A DNA stretch of 64,000 nucleotides. Origin: Clostridia bacterium (GTDB lineage: Bacteria > Bacillota > Clostridia > Christensenellales > Aristaeellaceae). The notes below the pieces were generated by a model, which saw only the letters and a program-made list of their open reading frames with translations, made no database searches and was not told where the DNA came from. The translations under genes and the position numbers were made by a program. This document shows positions 59,625 to 64,000 of this stretch, one piece after another (the first letter of the stretch is position 1; the number at the start of each line of letters is the position of its first letter). The stretch lies in assembly GCA_900769875.1 (NCBI GenBank), contig CAAGII010000009.1, positions 1 through 64,000 of the forward strand, in the 5' to 3' direction.

Positions 59625-61286
59625 TTAGGGCATGCAGGCGCTGTTCATGAGCTGCTCCAGCGCGTCCAGCGCGCTTTCGGCCTGCGCCTGATCCTCGCCG
59701 CGGGCAAAGAGGTACGCCTTGAGCTTGGGCTCGGTGCCGGAGGGGCGCACAATCACCTTGAACCCGGAGGGCAGGAGGAAGGACAGCACGTCGCTTGCGG
59801 GCAGCCCGGTCGCGTCGTGCAGATAGTCGATACGCTCGGCCTGCGCAAGCGCTTTCTGTGCGGGCGTGGGCGCGCGCAGGCTTGCCATGATCTGCGCCAT
59901 CTGCTTTGCGCCCGACTCGCCCTCGTACTGGTAGGTCAAAAGGCGCTGGGCGTAGCAGCCGTGCTCCTGACGCAGCTGCGCGAGCCGATCCAGCAGCGTC
60001 AGCCCCTGCGCCTTGTACTGAGCGGCCATTTCGCACACCAGCAGGGCGGCGTTCACCGCGTCCTTATCGCGCACGTCGGTGCCGGAGAGGTAGCCGTAGC
60101 TTTCCTCAAAGCCGAAGAGGAAGCGGCCTGCCTGCCCGTCCTTTTCCAGCAGGGCGATCTGCTCGCCGATGAACTTGAAGCCCGTCAGCACATTGCGCAG
60201 CTCCACGCCGTACTTGCGGCAGATGGGCACGGCCATTTCGGTGGTTACGATGGTCTTTACCGCGACAGGCGGCAAACTGCCGGGCTCCCGCTTTGTGTGG
60301 GCGGCGATGTAATCCAGCAGCAGCACACCCATGTCGTTGCCGGAGATGAGCGTCACCTCGTCGCCTACGCGCACGCCCGCGCCGATGCGGTCGCAGTCCG
60401 GATCGGTGGCGATGCACAGATCAGCGCCCGTTTCCACGCACCTTGCGATGGCAAGGCGCATCGCCTCGCGGATTTCAGGGTTCGGGTAGGGCGCGGTGGG
60501 GAAGCAGCCGTGGGGCAGCTCCTGCTCGGCGACCACGTCCACCCGCACGTTGCCCATGCGGCGGAGCATCTCGCGCACGGGCACGTTGCCCGTGCCGTTG
60601 AGCGGGCTGTACACCACATGCAGGGGCGTATCGCAGGGCGCGACGCTCAGACGGCGGATATCGCGGTAGTAATCCTCAATCAGCTCGTCCGTGATATAGG
60701 AAATCATGCCGCTCTCCAGATAGCGGTCAAAATCCGCGTCCGGGAGCTGATCGACCAGCGTATCCTCGGCGCTGATGCAGCGGAGGATACGGTCGGCCAC
60801 CTCCAGCGTGATCTGGCAGCCGTCGCTGCCGTACACCTTGTAGCCGTTGAACTTGGCGGGATTGTGGCTGGCGGTGATCATCACGCCCGCGTCGCAGTGC
60901 TCGTGGCGCACGGCGTAGCTGAGCATGGGCGTGGGCTGCAGCTGCGGATAGAGACGCACGCGCACGCCCAGCTGCGCGAGGGTCGCGGCTGCGAGGCGCG
61001 CGAAATCGCGGCTGTGAATACGGCTGTCATAGCTGACGGCGCAGGAGGGCTGCTCCGCCGCCTCCAGCAGATAGCGTCCCAGGCCGCGCGTCGCCTTGGA
61101 TACGGTGTACACGTTCATGCGGTTGGTGCCCGCGCCGATTTCGCCGCGCAGCCCGCCCGTGCCAAAGGCCAGATCGCGGTAGAACGCGTCGCTCTGCGCG
61201 TCCGCGCTCATGCGCACAAGCTCCGCGCGCAGTTCCTCGGGCATGCCGGGATGGGCAAGCCAGCGCCTGTAATCCTCTTTTGCCAT
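59625..61286 (-). CDS. Phosphohexomutase (phosphoglucomutase/phosphomannomutase)
   Basis: 553 residues, the length of the PgcA-type alpha-phosphoglucomutases of Firmicutes. It interconverts hexose 1- and 6-phosphates, supplying wall and glycan precursors. Phosphoserine loop TASHNP, Mg loop DPDCDR, sugar-specificity loop FEESYGY, phosphate-binding loop RPSGTEPK, plus the opening FGTGGLRGEIGAGTNRMN. SD AAGGAGG before the ATG. A strong terminator lies only about 20 bases upstream, so no promoter fits between; L,D-transpeptidase follows. Confidence 0.95.
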   Translation of the reverse strand: MAKEDYRRWLAHPGMPEELRAELVRMSADAQSDAFYRDLAFGTGGLRGEIGAGTNRMNVYTVSKATRGLGRYLLEAAEQPSCAVSYDSRIHSRDFARLAAATLAQLGVRVRLYPQLQPTPMLSYAVRHEHCDAGVMITASHNPAKFNGYKVYGSDGCQITLEVADRILRCISAEDTLVDQLPDADFDRYLESGMISYITDELIEDYYRDIRRLSVAPCDTPLHVVYSPLNGTGNVPVREMLRRMGNVRVDVVAEQELPHGCFPTAPYPNPEIREAMRLAIARCVETGADLCIATDPDCDRIGAGVRVGDEVTLISGNDMGVLLLDYIAAHTKREPGSLPPVAVKTIVTTEMAVPICRKYGVELRNVLTGFKFIGEQIALLEKDGQAGRFLFGFEESYGYLSGTDVRDKDAVNAALLVCEMAAQYKAQGLTLLDRLAQLRQEHGCYAQRLLTYQYEGESGAKQMAQIMASLRAPTPAQKALAQAERIDYLHDATGLPASDVLSFLLPSGFKVIVRPSGTEPKLKAYLFARGEDQAQAESALDALEQLMNSACMP

Positions 61287-61305
61287 GGTGATGCCTCCTT
61301 GCCTT

Positions 61306-61337
61306 AAAAAAACCTGCGCAGATCAAGGCTGCACAGG
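61306..61337 (-). terminator. Terminator before the phosphomutase gene
   Basis: Minus strand: CCTG-T-GCAG pairs with CTGC-G-CAGG, followed by seven T residues. It ends the unknown gene at 61353 but sits about 20 bases before the phosphomutase start. Confidence 0.85.
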
Positions 61338-61352
61338 CAGTATGTCGTGAAA

Positions 61353-61880
61353 TCAGCGCCAGCCGGCTACCTGACTGCCCGTCTGCCACGCGGCGCTTTG
61401 CGCCGGATAGGGGATGGGCTGCAGATGACTGCTGAAGCTGTTGGGATACAGATACACCCCGTAGCAGGACAGCATGCTGGTGATATCCTCAAACAGGCAG
61501 TACACCAGACGCGCGTAGTGCCCGCGCATGCTGCGGAAGTGGCACGAATCCACCAGCTGAATCATGTCCTCCATGCGGAAGAGCTGGCGGCCCTGAAAGA
61601 CGAAGCTGTACTCGCTCACCGGCTCGTCGCCCGTGGTCATCATCGGGGGCACATGCCGCAGCCACGGCTGCGCGTAATCCACCATGCGGGTGTAGCGCAC
61701 CACCGCCTCGACGGGTAGCATGTAGTAGTACACGCCGGTCACCTGGCGGTATTCGTCATAGGTGGCGTATTCAAGGAGCCCATTGCTTGCCAGATTGACC
61801 GAAAAGCCGCCGCCGGGAGCGGTCTGCATCAGCGGGCGATAGGCATAGGAAAATACATACTGGGGCTGCTGACCCTGCAT
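61353..61880 (-). CDS. Hypothetical protein, not recognised
   Basis: 175 residues, no signal peptide or membrane segment. It is rich in Tyr, Met and Phe (YVFSYAYRPL, YATYDEYRQ, GVYYYML) with RHVPPMMTTGDEPVSEYSFVF and CLFEDITSMLSCYGVYLYP. It looks like a folded cytoplasmic protein. No motif allows a function. ATG 61880 was chosen because the conserved-looking part starts there; AAAGGA lies 12 bases upstream. It has a consensus-like promoter and a terminator, so it is a real single gene. Confidence 0.7.
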   Translation of the reverse strand: MQGQQPQYVFSYAYRPLMQTAPGGGFSVNLASNGLLEYATYDEYRQVTGVYYYMLPVEAVVRYTRMVDYAQPWLRHVPPMMTTGDEPVSEYSFVFQGRQLFRMEDMIQLVDSCHFRSMRGHYARLVYCLFEDITSMLSCYGVYLYPNSFSSHLQPIPYPAQSAAWQTGSQVAGWR

Positions 61881-61920
61881 GAACCGCTCACGTCCTTTCC
61901 GTGATGGAAATGTGTAGAAG

Positions 61921-61949
61921 ATTGTAATACTTTTTTTGCGCTTCGTCAA
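61921..61949 (-). promoter_or_regulatory. Promoter of the unknown 175-residue gene
   Basis: Minus strand: -35 TTGACG (61944-61949), 17-base spacer, -10 TACAAT (61921-61926), with A+T-rich upstream sequence. Confidence 0.8.
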
Positions 61950-61992
61950 CCTTTATTTGCATATTTGGGCATAAATTGGCAAAAAATGGCGA

Positions 61993-62937
61993 TTACTGCG
62001 CATCCTCCGGCGGAGAAAGGCGGCTCGCAAAGTCGGAGAACGCCGTGGCGAGGTAGTCAAGGTTGCCCTCGTCGCACTGCGTGTCGCGGCGCGTGTGCAG
62101 ACGCGTGGTGATAAAGCCCGCCACGGGCGCTCTCCGGCAGGCGCACACGCCCACGCCGCACTTGAAATTGCGCTGGTCGGAGGAGAAAATGCAGCCCCTG
62201 CTCGCGAAAAAGTGCGCGTTGCAGCCGGGAGTTTCGGCAAGCGTTCTTTCCAGCAGCCGGTAGCCGGTGCAACGCCGCGCCATGTCGCGGGCAATCACAA
62301 TCACATCCTTGCCGCAGCCCACGCAGTCAAGGTTCACCACAAGGCGCATGAACTGCTGCTGCGGGTGATCCTTCGCGTACTGCCTGCTGCCCAGGCAGCC
62401 CTTCTCCTCGTTGTCAAAGAGGATGAACGCCGCGAGCGGCCTTGCCTGCTCAGGGATGCGGCGCATGGTTTCCAGCACGGCGGCGACGCCCGAGGTGTTG
62501 TCGTTGGCGTTGTGGCGGTTGGACGGCCCGAAGCCGATCAGGCACAGCAGCGCGAAATAGGGCAGCAGAAAACAGAGTCGCGCCGCCATGTCGCTGCCCG
62601 ACAGGCGCATCACCAGCGCGCCAAGGAGCGCGCAGGGCGCCAGCAGCGCCGCGACCAGCAGCAGCTGGTAGAGGATGTAGAGCAGCGGATTGCGCGGCAT
62701 GAGCAGGTTGGGAAAGAGCATGTTGGACGCCGTGTCATAGTGCGCGGTGAATACCACCGCCGCGTGCTCCGGGTCGCCGATGACGACGTTTTGATGCTTG
62801 CCGCGGCTGGTCGTTTCCGTGCGCGCCTCGTAGCCCTCGCGCGACGCAAAGCCGGTGACCCACGCGCGAAAGCGCTGCTTTTCATCGTCGCTGCGGCGAA
62901 CCGGGTAGTGCTTCATCAGATAGGCATGAATGCTCAT
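61993..62937 (-). CDS. M28-like metallopeptidase with two internal membrane segments
   Basis: 314 residues. Zinc-peptidase motifs in order: AHYDTAS (His/Asp), HNANDNTSGVAAV (Asp), FDNEEKGCLGS (Glu-Glu), VVNLDCVG (Asp) and RLHTRRDTQ (His). About 70 residues inserted after the first motif form two membrane helices (LLYILYQLLLVAALLAPCAL, FLLPYFALLCLIGF). The catalytic parts would face one side of the membrane. M28 family aminopeptidases release N-terminal residues; the substrate is unknown. The ATG overlaps the trmO stop by four bases (ATGA). SD GGGAGG. Confidence 0.85.
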   Translation of the reverse strand: MSIHAYLMKHYPVRRSDDEKQRFRAWVTGFASREGYEARTETTSRGKHQNVVIGDPEHAAVVFTAHYDTASNMLFPNLLMPRNPLLYILYQLLLVAALLAPCALLGALVMRLSGSDMAARLCFLLPYFALLCLIGFGPSNRHNANDNTSGVAAVLETMRRIPEQARPLAAFILFDNEEKGCLGSRQYAKDHPQQQFMRLVVNLDCVGCGKDVIVIARDMARRCTGYRLLERTLAETPGCNAHFFASRGCIFSSDQRNFKCGVGVCACRRAPVAGFITTRLHTRRDTQCDEGNLDYLATAFSDFASRLSPPEDAQ

Positions 62938-63647
62938 GAGGGTTTCCTCCCGTCGTGTGCGTTGGGCGCGGGCTCCTCCGCGCATTCGATGCTTTTGACG
63001 CGCGCCACGCCGCCGCTCACCGTAAAGCGCACGTTCAGCCCGGCAAAGCCAAGACCGTACACGCGCTCCGGATCATCCTGATAGGCTGGGCGCGGGTCCT
63101 GCGCGAGCGACTGCAGCAGTCCCTCGCGGCTTGGCTTGGGCACGCGCGCCAGCAGCGCGGGATCGCAGTCCACCCGGAGCAGCTCGCGGCGCGTGTCGGG
63201 CAGAAAGCCCTCGGTCGCCTCCGGATGGCAGTCCGCGTAGGGCACATAGGGCTTGATGTCAAGGATCGGCGTTCCGTCGCTCAGATCGGCGCCGCCGACC
63301 AACAGCACCGTGCCCAGCCCCGGCTCCTCGCGCACGCCGAGCAATCGCACGCAGCTCAGGCCGATCGGATTGGGCCGGAAGGGCGAGCGCGTGGCAAACA
63401 CGCCCACGCGGGTATTACCGCCCAGCCTCGGCGGCCGCACGGTGGGCGACCAGCCCCCGCGCTCCGTCAGGTGAAAGCGCCAGATCAGCCACAGGTGCGA
63501 CCAGCCCTCGATGCCGCGCAGCGCCTCGCTGGCGCGGTATTCCATCTCGAATACCACGCGCGATACCACCTGCGGCGCAAGCCCGCTTTGGCGCGGCACG
63601 CCGAATTTGGTGGTGTAATCGTTATGAATGCGGGCGATGATGTTCAT
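62934..63647 (-). CDS. trmO: tRNA (N6-threonylcarbamoyladenosine37-N6)-methyltransferase
   Basis: 237 residues, the TrmO/TsaA family size. It methylates t6A37 in certain tRNAs using S-adenosylmethionine. TsaA core: IARIHNDYTTKFGVPRQSGL, RGIEGWSHLWLIWRFHL, FATRSPFRPNPIGLS and DGTPILDIKPYVPYAD, followed by a C-terminal part with a YGLGFAGLNVRF strand. SD GGAG is 9 bases before the ATG. It overlaps the M28 gene by four bases and follows the DUF362 gene by 25 bases. Confidence 0.94.
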   Translation of the reverse strand: MNIIARIHNDYTTKFGVPRQSGLAPQVVSRVVFEMEYRASEALRGIEGWSHLWLIWRFHLTERGGWSPTVRPPRLGGNTRVGVFATRSPFRPNPIGLSCVRLLGVREEPGLGTVLLVGGADLSDGTPILDIKPYVPYADCHPEATEGFLPDTRRELLRVDCDPALLARVPKPSREGLLQSLAQDPRPAYQDDPERVYGLGFAGLNVRFTVSGGVARVKSIECAEEPAPNAHDGRKPS

Positions 63648-63672
63648 CCTGCCATGCTCCTTTCGCCCGGCG

Positions 63673-64000
63673 CTATTTTTTCAGTCCCAGCAGCTTTGCA
63701 AGCGGCGGCCTGTGTACGCTGATGGCCTTGGCCGGGCACATTTCCTGACAGCAGAAGCAGCGGATGCACCTGCTGTAGTCGTACCGTGCCTTCATGCCTC
63801 CGCCGCTGCGCACCGCCTTCTCCGGCACGGGGCACGCCTTCTCGCAAACGCCGCAGCCAATGCATTTCGCCGCGTCCACCCTCGGGCGCTCCTGCAGCAC
63901 CGGCAAAAGCGGCACCAGCTTGCCCAGCAGATGTCCGCTCAGTCTGCCCCGGAACACGTCGAAATCGGGGTTGCCGAATTTCTCCGCCGCCTCCGCGACG
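63673..64000 (-). CDS. DUF362/ferredoxin-domain protein, 3' part only
   Basis: The frame is open to the window edge; 108 residues are visible (VAEAAEKFGNPDFDVFRG onward). GNPDFDVFRG is typical of the end of DUF362 domains, followed by two 4Fe-4S motifs CIGCGVCEKACP and CIRCFCCQEMCP. The internal GTG at 63957 is probably not the real start. Function of DUF362 proteins is unsettled; an electron-transfer role is likely from the clusters. First visible gene of the trmO-M28 operon. Confidence 0.85.
   Translation of the reverse strand, partial: VAEAAEKFGNPDFDVFRGRLSGHLLGKLVPLLPVLQERPRVDAAKCIGCGVCEKACPVPEKAVRSGGGMKARYDYSRCIRCFCCQEMCPAKAISVHRPPLAKLLGLKK

Noticed and set aside
58353..61307. A 984-codon open frame on the plus strand opposite the L,D-transpeptidase and phosphomutase genes
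   Set aside because: It is an antisense shadow caused by high GC; the minus strand holds two clear enzymes with motifs and ribosome binding sites, and the translated plus frame is His/Ala/Val-rich noise.

Overview
This window is a gene-dense, GC-rich (about 65 % by eye) chromosomal segment from a member of the Firmicutes/Clostridia, probably an anaerobic, at least ancestrally spore-forming gut-type lineage. The evidence is a CIRCE heat-shock operator, sporulation-type genes (yunB, a ylbJ-like gene), the plsX-acpP-rnc and radA-yacL arrangements, a TIGR04086 membrane protein, and AGGAGG-type ribosome binding sites throughout. The high GC suggests a Christensenellales-like relative, but species cannot be fixed from the sequence. 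No rRNA, CRISPR array, insertion sequence or integrase was seen, and there is no gene-free stretch longer than about 300 bases.

Layout: 1-0.8 kb, a minus-strand tRNA operon (Arg, His, Gln, Lys, Leu, Gly, Gly and a cut-off Gly-like tRNA) behind a near-consensus promoter. 0.9-7.3 kb, translation genes (asnS; prfC and typA) and cinA. 7.3-9.4 kb, proBA. 9.7-12.8 kb, a large secreted BspA-type leucine-rich-repeat protein of visibly lower GC. 12.9-17 kb, CIRCE-controlled htpG and an aconitase. 17-19.2 kb, plsX-acpP-rnc. 19.3-21.2 kb, a secreted FMN/FAD reductase. 21.8-29.1 kb, five genes read leftward (class A PBP, PD-(D/E)XK-like nuclease, Snf2 helicase, pentapeptide-repeat protein, SH3 protein), every junction a 4-base stop/start overlap. 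29.2-37.3 kb, yunB, two coupled glycosyltransferases, a GntR regulator, an NYN/OST-HTH RNase-like protein with a probable CTG start, an S9 peptidase and a DEAD-box helicase. 37.4-40.7 kb, a 1104-residue surface protein ending in a sortase domain. 40.8-45.8 kb, sugar genes (GH42, fucose-isomerase-like) and a flippase-like membrane protein. 45.9-50.1 kb, cell-wall genes (TP-repeat peptidoglycan-binding protein, transglutaminase-like protein, D,D-carboxypeptidase). 50.2-56.8 kb, a TetR-GNAT fusion, yacL, radA, a ylbJ-like gene, a kinase-GNAT fusion, a Pat-like GNAT and a DUF1858 protein. 57-64 kb, a GH4 glycosidase, L,D-transpeptidase, phosphohexomutase, an unknown protein, an M28-like membrane peptidase, trmO and the end of a DUF362/ferredoxin protein.

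Most of the window is housekeeping. The envelope genes form a loose theme (PBP, D,D-carboxypeptidase, L,D-transpeptidase, peptidoglycan-binding and sortase-domain proteins, transglutaminase, glycosyltransferases). The least ordinary items are the C-terminal sortase on a long Ig-like surface protein, the translationally coupled PBP/nuclease/helicase/pentapeptide/SH3 operon, two GNAT fusions (to a TetR regulator and to a kinase-like domain), and a CTG-initiated NYN protein.
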